A stretch of 64,000 nt of DNA from RYN-230 sp963834705 (GCA_963834705.1 CAWICV010000004.1:124001-188000); one strand, 5' to 3'; shown: positions 17,037 through 25,312, counted from the first letter of the stretch. The notes: a model not told the origin generated them from the sequence alone. Program-made: numbers and translations.

Positions 17037-20000
17037 ATGACGGGCACAACGATGGCGGGCACAGCCTGGCAGCGCTTGTCCGGCCTGGACGCGTACCGGA
17101 TTACCCAGGTCCCGCGCTACCCGGACGAGGGTGCGGGCCTGGACCCGGCCGCCCGGGACATCCGGCGCGCCCAGCGCGGCGCGGTGCTGACCGCCGCTTA
17201 TCACGCCGCGGTCAGTGCCGCGGGGGCGGCCGTCCCCGTCGCCGTGGGCTGGGTACGGACCGCCCCGGGCAGCCCGGTTCATGTCCTGGTCGCAGGCGCG
17301 GCCGTGCGCGGCAGCGCGGGTGAACCAGCACCGCGCGGCAGCGCGGACGGGCCAGCCCCGCGCAGCAGCGCCGACCAGCCAGCACCGCGCGACAGCACCG
17401 ACGGGCTGGCCCCGCGCGGCAGCGCCACTGGGCCGCCACTGCCGGGCAGCGCGGCGTTAGCCAGGGGCGAGGTGCCGGTCGCGTTACCGCCCGGGGCCCG
17501 GGGAATCACCGTGCCGGCCGGCGGCCTGGCCGCCGCGATGGCCGGGCTGCCCTGCTGGACGCCGGTGGCCGGGATCGCCGACGGCCTGCTGGCCGAGGCA
17601 CCCGGCCCAGCCCAGCCACCCCCAGTGTCACTGGACGACGGATTGCTGGCCGCATGGCACGGCGCGTTCGGCTGGCTGGTGCTCGCCGAGCCGGTGACAC
17701 CGGCCGAGGCCGGGAAACTGGCCGCGGAGGTCGCCGACCGGCAGCGGCTCACCGCCGGCCTGGCCGAACGGGACCCGGATAAGGCGGTGGACGCCAGGCG
17801 GCTCGCGTTCCGGCACACTGAACTGCGGCAGGGACTGTCGGCCGGATTGTGGCGGCTGCACCTGCTGGCCGGCGCGGCCAGCCCGGATGCGGCCGCGCGG
17901 GTCGCCGGGCTGGTCTGCGCCTCGGTCAGCACCAGCGGCCTGCCCTACGCGCTGGCTCCCTCGGCCTGCCCGCCGGCCACCCTGCCCGAACTGCTCGACG
18001 CCCAGCCGGCCGGATCCGGGCTGGCGTGGACCGGCCCTGAGCCCACGTTCCCGGTCTGCGGCAGTACCGCGCTGCTCGCTGCACTGGCCCAGGTGCCGGA
18101 GGCCGAGGTGCCCGGCGTCCGGCTGGTGCTGCGGCCGGACTTCGACGTCACCGTGGAGCAGGGCGCGGACCCGGCTGGTGCGGCACCGGCCACGGTCGGT
18201 CTGGGCACGGTTGGCCCGGGCACGGTTGGCCCGGGCACGGTTGGCCCGGGCACGGTTGGCCCGGGCACGGTTGGCCTGGGCACGGTTGGCCTGGGTACCG
18301 TGCTGGACCGCAACGGCTGCCCGGCCGGGCACTTGTCGCTGCCGACGGCGTCGCTGAACCGGCACGTGTTCGTCTGCGGGGCGACCGGCGCCGGGAAATC
18401 GCAGACCGTGCGGGCCTTGCTGGAAGCCGCGTCAGCGGCACAGCTGCCCTGGCTGGTCGTCGAGCCGGCCAAGAGCGAGTACCGGTTAATGAGCGTTCGG
18501 AAAAAAGGGGTTGAGGTGGTGAGGATCCGGCCCGGGGAGGCGGATCAGGTCGCGGCCGGGCTCAACCCGCTGCGGCCCGCGGCCGGCCCGGACGGTCAGC
18601 GGTTCCCGCTGCAGACGCACGCGGACCTGGTGCGGGCGCTGTTCCTGGCGTCGTTCGCGGCGGACGAGCCGTTCCCGCAGGTGCTGTCGGCGGCGGTGAG
18701 CCGCGTCTACGAGCAGGCGGGCTGGGACCTGGCGCTGGGCGAGCCAGCCGCGCCTGGCGGCCAGCCGGGCTATCCGACGCTCGGCGACCTGGCGGTGGCA
18801 GCCGAGCGGGTGGTGGCGGAGATCGGATACGGCCGGGAGATCACCGACAACGTACGGGGGTTCATCCGGGTGCGGCTGGCCAGCCTGCGGCTCGGTACCA
18901 CCGGGCGGTTCTTCGAGGGCGGCCACCCGATCGACGTCGGGCGGCTGCTGGACCGGAACGTGGTGTTCGAGATCGAGGACGTCGGCGACGACCGGGACAA
19001 GGCGTTCCTGATGGGCACGGTGCTGATCCAGCTGGCCGAGCACTTGCGGCTGCGGGCCCGGTCTGGGCACCCTGCGCCGGGGCTGCGGCATCTGTCGGTG
19101 TTCGAGGAGGCACACCGGCTGCTGCGGCGGCCGGACGCCGGGGCTGGCGGGAGCGGGGCCGCCGCGCACGCGGTGGAGATGTTCGCCGGGCTGCTGGCCG
19201 AGATCCGGGCCTACGGCGAGGGCCTGGTCATCGCCGAGCAGATCCCGGCCAAGCTGATCCCCGACGTGATCAAGAACACCGCGGTCAAGATCGTGCACCG
19301 GCTGCCCGCCGCCGATGACCGGGACACGGTCGGCGCGACCATGAACCTGACCGGTGCGCAATCGCGGTACCTGGTCACCCTGCCGCCCGGGCAGGCCGCC
19401 GTGTTCGCCGACGGGATGGACTTTCCGGTGCTGGCTGCGATGCCGGACGGAACAGCCCGGGAAGCCGCTGGCTCCGTTGTGACGGCATCGCCCGCGGTGG
19501 TGGTATCGCCCCGATCGGCCACCTGTGGCCCCGACTGCCAGGCCGCGCCGTGCACACTGCGGGCCATGCGGGCCGCGCAGCGGTTCCTGGACGAGACGCC
19601 CGGGCTGGCACTCTGGGCGGAACTGGCCCTACTGGCCCACCTGACCGGCTGGCTGATGCCGCTGCCCGAGACCGGGTCTGACCTGGCCGCGCAACTGGCC
19701 GGTGCGGCGGGACCGGCTGGCTCGGCCCGGCTGCTCGATTGCGCCGTGTCACACGCGGTGGACGCGGCGGTCGCCTGCCGGGTAAGCGTGAGTTCGGCGC
19801 GGGTCAGCCCGGGCGCGCTCGCGGTTCATGTAGCGGGTGGGCTGCGCCGGTGGATCAGGGACCAGGGCCGGGAGTGCTCCTTCCCCGAGCCGCAATGGCT
19901 GGCGCCCGCGTTCCGCTGGGCGCTGATCCTCGATTCGCTGAAGACCCTGGACCGCCGCGAGCCAGGCGCCGGCCGCCACCCTCAATCCGCCACCTGGGAG

Positions 20001-20273
20001 CGGATGTCTGGACGGCCGATCCCAGGCGAAACCTGCGCCCGCCAGATCGGTTCTGTCCAGCGCTGGTACGACTCCGACCAGCGCGACTTGGGCCGGGTGC
20101 GGGGCATTGCGTTCGGCACCGTCGGCCCGGCTGCGGTGGAACGTGCCGTGGGTGCGCGCGCTTCGGACGAGGACTGGGAGCAGCGCCTGTCCGAGGCTCT
20201 CGAAGAATTCCACGACTGCCGCTGGCCCCTCGACTACCTGAAGGGCCGTACCCCGTCGGGCAGTGGGAGGTGA
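17037..20273 (+). CDS. HerA-like ATP-binding protein with repeat-rich N-terminal half
   Basis: A 1078-aa ATPase of the HerA/FtsK class (DUF87-type). The C-terminal half has Walker A GATGAGKS at residues 448-455, LVVEPAKSEYR just after, Walker B FEEAHRLL from residue 689, and the segment IPAKLIPDVIKNTAVKIVHRL typical of HerA hexamers. HerA proteins pump DNA or protein and usually work with a nuclease or effector partner. The N-terminal ~440 residues are unrecognised and carry two in-frame tandem repeats, a 9-aa unit at 91-135 and a 5-aa unit at 386-420. The TGA stop overlaps the ribosome binding site region of the next gene, a zeta-type kinase, so the two are probably translated together. No NurA nuclease is present. 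TTA codons occur, as in transferred actinomycete genes. Confidence 0.8.
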   Translation: MTGTTMAGTAWQRLSGLDAYRITQVPRYPDEGAGLDPAARDIRRAQRGAVLTAAYHAAVSAAGAAVPVAVGWVRTAPGSPVHVLVAGAAVRGSAGEPAPRGSADGPAPRSSADQPAPRDSTDGLAPRGSATGPPLPGSAALARGEVPVALPPGARGITVPAGGLAAAMAGLPCWTPVAGIADGLLAEAPGPAQPPPVSLDDGLLAAWHGAFGWLVLAEPVTPAEAGKLAAEVADRQRLTAGLAERDPDKAVDARRLAFRHTELRQGLSAGLWRLHLLAGAASPDAAARVAGLVCASVSTSGLPYALAPSACPPATLPELLDAQPAGSGLAWTGPEPTFPVCGSTALLAALAQVPEAEVPGVRLVLRPDFDVTVEQGADPAGAAPATVGLGTVGPGTVGPGTVGPGTVGPGTVGLGTVGLGTVLDRNGCPAGHLSLPTASLNRHVFVCGATGAGKSQTVRALLEAASAAQLPWLVVEPAKSEYRLMSVRKKGVEVVRIRPGEADQVAAGLNPLRPAAGPDGQRFPLQTHADLVRALFLASFAADEPFPQVLSAAVSRVYEQAGWDLALGEPAAPGGQPGYPTLGDLAVAAERVVAEIGYGREITDNVRGFIRVRLASLRLGTTGRFFEGGHPIDVGRLLDRNVVFEIEDVGDDRDKAFLMGTVLIQLAEHLRLRARSGHPAPGLRHLSVFEEAHRLLRRPDAGAGGSGAAAHAVEMFAGLLAEIRAYGEGLVIAEQIPAKLIPDVIKNTAVKIVHRLPAADDRDTVGATMNLTGAQSRYLVTLPPGQAAVFADGMDFPVLAAMPDGTAREAAGSVVTASPAVVVSPRSATCGPDCQAAPCTLRAMRAAQRFLDETPGLALWAELALLAHLTGWLMPLPETGSDLAAQLAGAAGPAGSARLLDCAVSHAVDAAVACRVSVSSARVSPGALAVHVAGGLRRWIRDQGRECSFPEPQWLAPAFRWALILDSLKTLDRREPGAGRHPQSATWERMSGRPIPGETCARQIGSVQRWYDSDQRDLGRVRGIAFGTVGPAAVERAVGARASDEDWEQRLSEALEEFHDCRWPLDYLKGRTPSGSGR
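17307..17441 (+). repeat. In-frame 27-nt tandem repeat, 5 copies (9-aa units)
   Basis: Inside the HerA-like gene the protein reads RGSAGEPAP, RGSADGPAP, RSSADQPAP, RDSTDGLAP, RGSATGPPL. The unit length is exactly nine codons, so copy changes keep the frame. The product is a flexible Pro/Ala/Ser linker. Confidence 0.9.
18192..18296 (+). repeat. In-frame 15-nt tandem repeat, 7 copies (TVGPG-type units)
   Basis: Seven near-identical copies of ACGGTTGGCCCGGGC encode a TVGPG/TVGLG array directly before the ATPase core of the HerA-like protein. The unit is a multiple of three, so slippage would lengthen or shorten a flexible, collagen-like linker without breaking the frame. Confidence 0.93.
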
Positions 20274-20277
20274 AGCA

Positions 20278-21900
20278 TTGGGCATAGAACGGTTAGACGA
20301 TGGCGACGACCCTGGCCGGCCACCCGACGCCGCCGCGACCAAGGACCCCGACCATTCGGTAGAAGTCGACAATGCTCAGGAGGCTGGCCGTTCGGGGGAA
20401 GTTCCCTCGCCTGGTGACGTCGGACGCGCCGGAGATCAGACGCCAGACAGTGCACCTCGGAAGCCCTCAGAGACCATTGAGGACAAGCCAGCGGAACCCC
20501 GAACCCGTAACGAGCACGCCGACCAAGTCGCCCCACCCGGCAGCTCGCCAATAGAGGGAGACTCCCCCAAGTCCGAGACCGAAAAGCTGAGCCGCCCACA
20601 AGACGAGTTCGACGCGACGGTGCCGCTTGAACATGACCACACCGAAGACTCACCCTTCACGGAAGAGCCTGACGAGCAGCATGGGCTCCAAGAGCAGCCA
20701 GACAGCGTCGACTCGCCTGCATCCAGTGAAGGGCAAGGCAGTCCCAGCGCCCCGGTCATAGAAGCCGCCCAGCCCGACCATGAGGGCACCGAGCCGACCG
20801 ACGAGTACGAAGCGCCACATCACGATCCCGAAGCCAATTCGGGTCTGGATATGGACAGCGAGTCCCCCGACAATCTGGGACATGAGCCTGACGACCCGCG
20901 TGAACCACCCGCCCTCGACGAACCTGAGGGCCTTCCGTCGTATGCTCCACCCGTCCAAGAAACTGACCAAGGCGAGACCCTCGAGCCAGAGTTAACGCCT
21001 TTCCCCGAACCCAACGAGGAGAATCCAGCCGACGAACTCCCAACCCCAGACGACTCGGAAACAGGAACCTCAGAGGTCGACGAAAAGACTCGCCGCCTAA
21101 CAGGCAGAGAATGGGCTGAACACCTAACTGAGGTTTGTAAAATTCTCGATCAGGCTCGGGCAGAAGGGCTTGAGAGCCATCTTGTATACACTATTGACCC
21201 CGATCATCAATCCTGGATCAAGGAACGTCGGGACCTGCACACCTCCATCATCAACGATTTGTACTCCACTGCACGTGATATTCCCAACATGGGGCAAGCC
21301 ATCGTCGCCGGTGGTCTTGGTGGCGCAGGAAAAACGACCGTTCTGACAGAACGGGCAAACATCGACCTGTCGAAGTATTTAGTTATAAATCCAGACAACC
21401 TCAAAGCGGAGATGGCAAGACGCGGGATGACGCCGGCAGTAGACGGGCTTTCACCCATGGAGGCCTCCGACTTAGTGCACGAAGAGTCTTCATATTTGGC
21501 ACGACAACTTGCCCTCCGTGCTTACGACGATCGAAAGAACGTGATTTGGGATATCACAATGTCGAGCGAAAAGAGCACGGCCATGCGTCTTGATGAACTG
21601 CGCAACGCCGGTTATGTTAGGGTCGATGGAATTTTCGTGGATATTCCAGTCGAGACCAGCATTAGCCGCACAGAGCTGAGGCACAGGGAAGGTCATGAGA
21701 AGTTCTTAGCCGGGAATGGTCTGGGCGGAAGATATGTGCCACCCAAAGTGATCAGAAGCCAAGAGGACCCAGAGTGGGGCAGCCAGAACAGGAGAGCGTT
21801 CGAGAAGATGAAGGACCGGTTTAATAATTGGTCGATTTACGATAACTCGGTAGACTGGAGACCAGCTCAGATTATCGATTTGAGTAAAGGAAATACCTGA
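20278..21900 (+). CDS. Zeta-toxin-type kinase with a ~270-residue acidic disordered N-terminus
   Basis: A 540-aa protein. Residues 1-270 are Glu/Asp/Pro/Ser-rich with no predicted fold. Residues ~272-540 form a P-loop kinase resembling zeta toxins: Walker A GGLGGAGKTT at ~345-354, VINPDNLKAEM at the substrate-base position, HEESSYLARQL, and VDIPVETSISRTELRHREGH with the phosphate-binding Arg residues. Zeta toxins phosphorylate UDP-N-acetylglucosamine and block wall synthesis. The TTG at 20278 is chosen because GGGAGG (20265-20270) lies 7 nt before it, inside the end of the HerA-like gene. GC is clearly lower than in neighbours (the 60 bases from 21361 have 25 G or C) and several TTA codons are present, so the gene looks acquired. 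The 99-aa gene 25 nt downstream is a candidate antitoxin or immunity protein. Confidence 0.78.
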   Translation: MGIERLDDGDDPGRPPDAAATKDPDHSVEVDNAQEAGRSGEVPSPGDVGRAGDQTPDSAPRKPSETIEDKPAEPRTRNEHADQVAPPGSSPIEGDSPKSETEKLSRPQDEFDATVPLEHDHTEDSPFTEEPDEQHGLQEQPDSVDSPASSEGQGSPSAPVIEAAQPDHEGTEPTDEYEAPHHDPEANSGLDMDSESPDNLGHEPDDPREPPALDEPEGLPSYAPPVQETDQGETLEPELTPFPEPNEENPADELPTPDDSETGTSEVDEKTRRLTGREWAEHLTEVCKILDQARAEGLESHLVYTIDPDHQSWIKERRDLHTSIINDLYSTARDIPNMGQAIVAGGLGGAGKTTVLTERANIDLSKYLVINPDNLKAEMARRGMTPAVDGLSPMEASDLVHEESSYLARQLALRAYDDRKNVIWDITMSSEKSTAMRLDELRNAGYVRVDGIFVDIPVETSISRTELRHREGHEKFLAGNGLGGRYVPPKVIRSQEDPEWGSQNRRAFEKMKDRFNNWSIYDNSVDWRPAQIIDLSKGNT

Positions 21901-21925
21901 TCCAGATAGGTAAGGAGGATAAAGC

Positions 21926-22225
21926 GTGAGCAATGAAGTCCTCGACTTGATAACCGCACTTCGGAACGGCACCATGACGCTGGACGAGGTAGCGGAGCGT
22001 TTTCGTGAGCGGTACTGGCCGCGGCGAAATGTTGGAAAAGCCGATAGCTACCTTGACCTCGCTGCGGCAGCTGAAAAGGATCCTGATCCGTACCTGGAAG
22101 GGTCTTTCGATGACGTGGCTGCCGCATTCCATCGAGGAGAACTGTCTGACGGGCAGTATGAGGTGCTTGCACGGGCTATGGCCGAGTCAATGCGTGGGCA
22201 GGAAGAGCGGCGGGATTCTCGCTAG
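21926..22225 (+). CDS. Small acidic protein after the zeta-type kinase; candidate immunity/antitoxin
   Basis: A 99-aa soluble protein with an excellent ribosome binding site (AAGGAGG, 7 nt before a GTG). I do not recognise a named family. It has an N-terminal helix pair (LITALRNGTMTLDEVAERFRE), a central DPDPYLEGSFDDVAAAFHRGE, and a C-terminal helix LSDGQYEVLARAMAESMR. The size, acidity, tight spacing (25 nt) and shared low GC suggest it works with the upstream kinase, most simply as its neutraliser. Epsilon antitoxins are also small and helical, but usually lie upstream, so this would be a reversed order. The role is inference from position only. Confidence 0.65.
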   Translation: MSNEVLDLITALRNGTMTLDEVAERFRERYWPRRNVGKADSYLDLAAAAEKDPDPYLEGSFDDVAAAFHRGELSDGQYEVLARAMAESMRGQEERRDSR

Positions 22226-22280
22226 CCTGTGAGGCTCAAGGCCCTTCACACGGACCGGCGCAAACAGCCGAGCGAAGGTG

Positions 22281-22319
22281 GTGGCGCCGGGCGGCGCGCA
22301 CAGGGTCGCCCGGCGCCAC
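22281..22319. terminator. Strong stem-loop between the zeta module and the chitinase gene
   Basis: A perfect 13-bp stem (GTGGCGCCGGGCG and its complement) with a 12-nt loop sits between convergent genes. There is no T-run on either strand, which is common for actinomycete terminators. It could end transcripts from both sides. Confidence 0.7.
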
Positions 22320-22322
22320 GTC

Positions 22323-23615
22323 TCAGCAGGCGCCGTCGTTGTTCCAGGCGCCTGAAGCCCCACCAGGGACTTCGTCATAGTTCCACTGGTTGGCGGTCCA
22401 CTGGTCGCCGCCATAGGACACCACATCACCCGAGACGTACGCCACGTTCGAGACCCACGCGGCTGCCGAGCAGCCACCCGACGTGGGGGTGGGCGAGGAC
22501 AACGTAGTAGGGCTGGGCGAGGATGGGGTCGGGCTCGGCGAGGCCACCGACGTGTTCTTGGCGAAGGCCACGGTGTAGGCGGTGAAGTCCCACGAGTTCT
22601 GCGCCACGCTGCTGCACTCGCTGGACGTCACGTCGTTGTTGTCGGGCGGGTTGCATTGCCGGTCGCGGTTGACCGACCAGAACGTGAACCTGCTCATCCC
22701 GGAACTCTCCGCGAAGCTCAGCACGGTCTGGAAATCGCTTTGATAAAAGTACTCCCCCGTGTCCGTCCGGCCGTTCATGCCCGAGAAGCCCTCGTGCGCA
22801 TACGCCTGGGAGCTACTCCAGCCGAACTTGCTCATCAGCTGTGAATTGAAGTCCTGCAGCGCGGTGACCTGCGATGAGCCACCGCTGAAGCCGCCGTCGA
22901 ACGGCATGATCGTGTAGTCGTTCGGGGTGAAGCCCAGGCTCTTGGCTTCGTCGAGAAGCTGCTGGCCGAAGTAGTTCGCGCCGGTCGTGGTGGACGGCAT
23001 GGTGATCGATACGAACAGGCCCGGGTCTTCCTGCTGCAGGATCTGCGCCGCCCCCAACTCGTTCGCGATCGCGGTCGAGTTCTCGATCTCCGGCTCTTCC
23101 AGGTCGAAGTCGAAGGCATGCAAGCCATAGGTGGTGATCACCTGCTGGTAGGCGGCAGCGGTGGCTGAGGCTGAGCTGCAGACCTGGCCCAGCTTGGTGC
23201 CGTTGTAACCACCCGCCGAGACGATCACGTCACCGCCGTCGGCGCGGACTTCGTTGATCACGCTGGCTACCTGGGTGTCAGAGGAGACCGGGTCCGTCCC
23301 GTCCCAGGCAGGCGCACACGAGCTGCCGTCGGCCAGGATGAACGCCATGTCGAACGCCTTTTGCCCGGTCGCGGCCATGACCGTGCCCAGGTCTGGGGCG
23401 CTTGAGTCCAGCGTGCTGTAGTACGGCGCGGACTCGTACCAGTTGACCGACAGCGCGGCGGCCGACGCCGCTTGGGCCGTGCTGGCTAAGGTGCCGACGG
23501 CGGCACCACCAGCCAGCATTATGGCCGCCGCCGCGGCTAAGGCAGCGGCCGCGGGTCGGCTGCGGAGGCGCGCCCACGTCAGGTGGCGGGGCAGATGGAG
23601 CGGGGATGCGTGCAC
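22323..23615 (-). CDS. Secreted GH18-type chitinase with C-terminal chitin-binding module
   Basis: A 430-aa extracellular enzyme. Residues 1-49 are a long signal peptide (basic start, then AAAALAAAAAIMLAGGAA, cleavage near AQA-AS). The catalytic domain follows with the GH18 strand signature HAFDFDLEEPE, where Glu is the acid/base, after VIVSAGGYNG, which equals the SxGG motif. A Pro/Ser/Thr linker leads to a C-terminal WVSNVAYVSGDVVSYGGDQW module of the CBM5/12 carbohydrate-binding type. It probably hydrolyses chitin or related N-acetylglucosamine polymers. The GTG start is 5 nt after AGGAGGAG. A sigma70-like promoter and a perfect operator palindrome lie directly upstream, so repression by a sugar-responsive regulator is likely. 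Confidence 0.88.
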   Translation of the reverse strand: MHASPLHLPRHLTWARLRSRPAAAALAAAAAIMLAGGAAVGTLASTAQAASAAALSVNWYESAPYYSTLDSSAPDLGTVMAATGQKAFDMAFILADGSSCAPAWDGTDPVSSDTQVASVINEVRADGGDVIVSAGGYNGTKLGQVCSSASATAAAYQQVITTYGLHAFDFDLEEPEIENSTAIANELGAAQILQQEDPGLFVSITMPSTTTGANYFGQQLLDEAKSLGFTPNDYTIMPFDGGFSGGSSQVTALQDFNSQLMSKFGWSSSQAYAHEGFSGMNGRTDTGEYFYQSDFQTVLSFAESSGMSRFTFWSVNRDRQCNPPDNNDVTSSECSSVAQNSWDFTAYTVAFAKNTSVASPSPTPSSPSPTTLSSPTPTSGGCSAAAWVSNVAYVSGDVVSYGGDQWTANQWNYDEVPGGASGAWNNDGAC

Positions 23616-23634
23616 AGCTCCTCCTGGGGTTCCT

Positions 23635-23661
23635 AACTAATAGGAAACTTTCCTATTAGTT
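23635..23661. promoter_or_regulatory. 27-nt perfect palindromic operator before the chitinase gene
   Basis: AACTAATAGGAAA and TTTCCTATTAGTT are perfect inverted arms around a single C. The site begins 2 nt downstream of the predicted transcription start and ends 20 nt before the GTG, so a bound repressor would block transcription. A/T-rich palindromes with a GGAAA core occur upstream of actinomycete glycoside hydrolase genes and are bound by sugar-sensing repressors; which one is used here is not visible. Confidence 0.8.
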
Positions 23662-23669
23662 AACCTGCT

Positions 23670-23698
23670 ACGCTATCTCCGGCGCTTCTCGCGGTCAA
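23670..23698 (-). promoter_or_regulatory. Sigma70-like promoter of the chitinase gene
   Basis: On the minus strand TTGACC (23698-23693) is followed after exactly 17 nt by TAGCGT (23675-23670), close to the actinomycete housekeeping consensus. The predicted start of transcription, about 23663, falls just before the operator palindrome. Confidence 0.75.
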
Positions 23699-23968
23699 CA
23701 GGAACGGCCAAATAAGGCGTTCAGTAATGGACGCAGTTCCTGGAGCGGGCCAAGCGGATACCCGGCGCCTAGTAGATACCTGGGCGCAGCGGGCGTTTGG
23801 GCCAACGCGGCCGGGAGTCGGGACCGAGCCGTTGCCTAAGCCCAGCGGGTGCGCGGGCCCAACGGGGGCGCAGGCTGAGCGGGCCGAGCGCGGGTGCGCG
23901 GGCGGACCGAGCCGGGGCCGGGCGGACCGAGCGGGTGCGCGGGCTGAGGCCCTAGCGGTCGCGCGAGG
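23699..23968. other. Intergenic stretch, no gene seen
   Basis: Between the chitinase promoter and the TetR gene there are loosely repeated GCGGGC-GGACCGAGC blocks (about 23890-23945). One short open frame (23727-23972) has no ribosome binding site or recognisable protein and is dismissed. Nothing else can be supported. Confidence 0.6.
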
Positions 23969-24574
23969 TTAACGGACTGCGGACTCGAGGAGGAGTTCGG
24001 CGATTTCGCGAGCGCGGGTGGCGGCGGCGGTGTCGCCTTCCTGGGCGGCCAGGATGGCGCCTTTGATCAGGATGTGCCATTTCCGGGCGAACCCGTCGGC
24101 GTCGCCGATACCCGCCTCGGCCGCGAGTCCGGCCAGGTAACACCGGAGATTAGCCAGATGCGTGATAGCGGCCTGGTGCACGGGATGCGTTCGGTCGCTG
24201 ATCTCGATCATGGTGGTGAGAAACGCGCAGCCCGCGAAGTCCGGCTGGGTGAACCAGTCGGCGAGAACATCGAAGGTGGCCAGCAGCTGCTCTCGCGGGG
24301 TCTCGCCGCGGCGCTGGATCTCCGCCACCAGCCAGCCGCGCATCCAGCTTTCCTCGCGGCGCCGCAGGAAGTCGAGGATCAGGTCGTCCTTGGACGGGAA
24401 GTTGCGGTACAGCGTCATCTTGGCCGTGCCGGCCCGCTCGATGACGGCGTCCACGCCGACCGACCGGACACCGTCTCGGCTGAACAGTTCGTACGCGGCC
24501 CGGGCTACCCGCTCGCGCCCACTCCGCGCGGCGGCTGCTGTCAGGGACGTGCCCGCTACCGGTTCTTCCGCCAT
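23969..24574 (-). CDS. TetR-family transcriptional regulator
   Basis: A 201-aa repressor. The N-terminal helix-turn-helix reads GRERVARAAYELFSRDGVRSVGVDAVIERAGTAKMTLYRNFPSKDDL, shown in parts: AAYELFSRDGVRSVGVDAV, then AGTAKMTLYRNFPSKDDLI. The C-terminal ligand domain ends ILAAQEGDTAAATRAREI, a pattern seen in TetR proteins of the TetR_C group. The ATG at 24574 is preferred (GGGAGCG upstream); a reading to 24664 adds unconserved residues. It is divergent from the pseudogene and the DrrAB-like exporter, which it may control. A TTAGCGCTAA palindrome lies upstream. Confidence 0.87.
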   Translation of the reverse strand: MAEEPVAGTSLTAAAARSGRERVARAAYELFSRDGVRSVGVDAVIERAGTAKMTLYRNFPSKDDLILDFLRRREESWMRGWLVAEIQRRGETPREQLLATFDVLADWFTQPDFAGCAFLTTMIEISDRTHPVHQAAITHLANLRCYLAGLAAEAGIGDADGFARKWHILIKGAILAAQEGDTAAATRAREIAELLLESAVR

Positions 24575-24648
24575 GGTTATCGCTCCCGCGCCGGGTATAG
24601 GGACCAGCTCGGCGATCCCCGGCTCATTTAGCCTGGCCAAACACTTTC

Positions 24649-24658
24649 TTAGCGCTAA
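24649..24658. promoter_or_regulatory. Possible TetR operator core (TTAGCGCTAA)
   Basis: A perfect 10-nt palindrome lies ~75 nt upstream of the TetR start, in an AT-richer pocket suitable for a promoter. Its position in the divergent spacer fits auto-repression, but it is short and the link is inferred. Confidence 0.35.
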
Positions 24659-24821
24659 TGGCATTGACTGAACCGGCGGCGGGGGAGGGCACGTCGCCGG
24701 AAGGGCAGATCGGCCCCGTCAGTACTTCGTGGGACGAGGCGACCTGTACCTGACTGAGCATAAGGTCTCCCGGGACCGCCTGGCGCAAGCTATGAGGTAT
24801 CGCCCGGACAGAGGAGGCAGC

Positions 24822-25312
24822 ATGGCCCTGCGCGTGGTGGCGCTGGACGACTATCAGGGGCTGGTGGCGGAATACCGGCTGGACGGCCAGCCGGCCGGGG
24901 CGCAGTGGACCGCGATCCGCGAGCACCTGGACGGCGACGGCCTGGGTGACCGCGCTGCGCGGCGCGGAGGTGGTGGTGGCCATGCGCGAGCGGACCCGGT
25001 TCGACCGCGAACTGTTCGCCCAGCTGCCAGACCTCAAGCTGCTGGTCAACACATCCCGCGGGCCGATCATCGAGCAGGCCGCACTGCTCCGGGCGCTGCA
25101 CGAGGGCTGGATCGCCGGCGCCCGGCCTGGACGTTTTCGACACCGAACCGCTACCCCCAAACCATCCGTTGCCGAACGCCAGTACCGCGATACTCACACC
25201 GCACCTCGGCTATGTGACCGCCCGGACGATGCAGACCTGGTACGCCGACGCGGTGGACGACATCGCAGCGTGGCAGCGCGGCGAGCCGATCCGGGTGCTG
25301 ACAGCCGGCTGA
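24822..25312 (+). pseudogene. Decayed D-2-hydroxyacid dehydrogenase
   Basis: Pieces of one protein appear in order but in different frames. They are MALRVVALDDYQGLVAEYRLDG (shown here as ALRVVALDDYQGLVAEYR), then GAEVVVAMRERTRFDRELF and QLPDLKLLV, then VNTSRGPIIEQAALLRAL. The C-terminus DVFDTEPLPPNHPL...TPHLGYVTARTM ends at 25312. The whole NAD-binding Rossmann domain (about 150 residues between LKLLV and NTSRGP) is missing, and at least two frameshifts are needed to join the rest. GAGGAGG precedes the ATG, so it was once a normal gene. It now separates the TetR gene from the exporter operon. Confidence 0.85.

Noticed and set aside
23727..23972. 81-codon open frame before the TetR gene
   Set aside because: No ribosome binding site, repetitive Gly/Ala/Arg composition, no recognisable fold.
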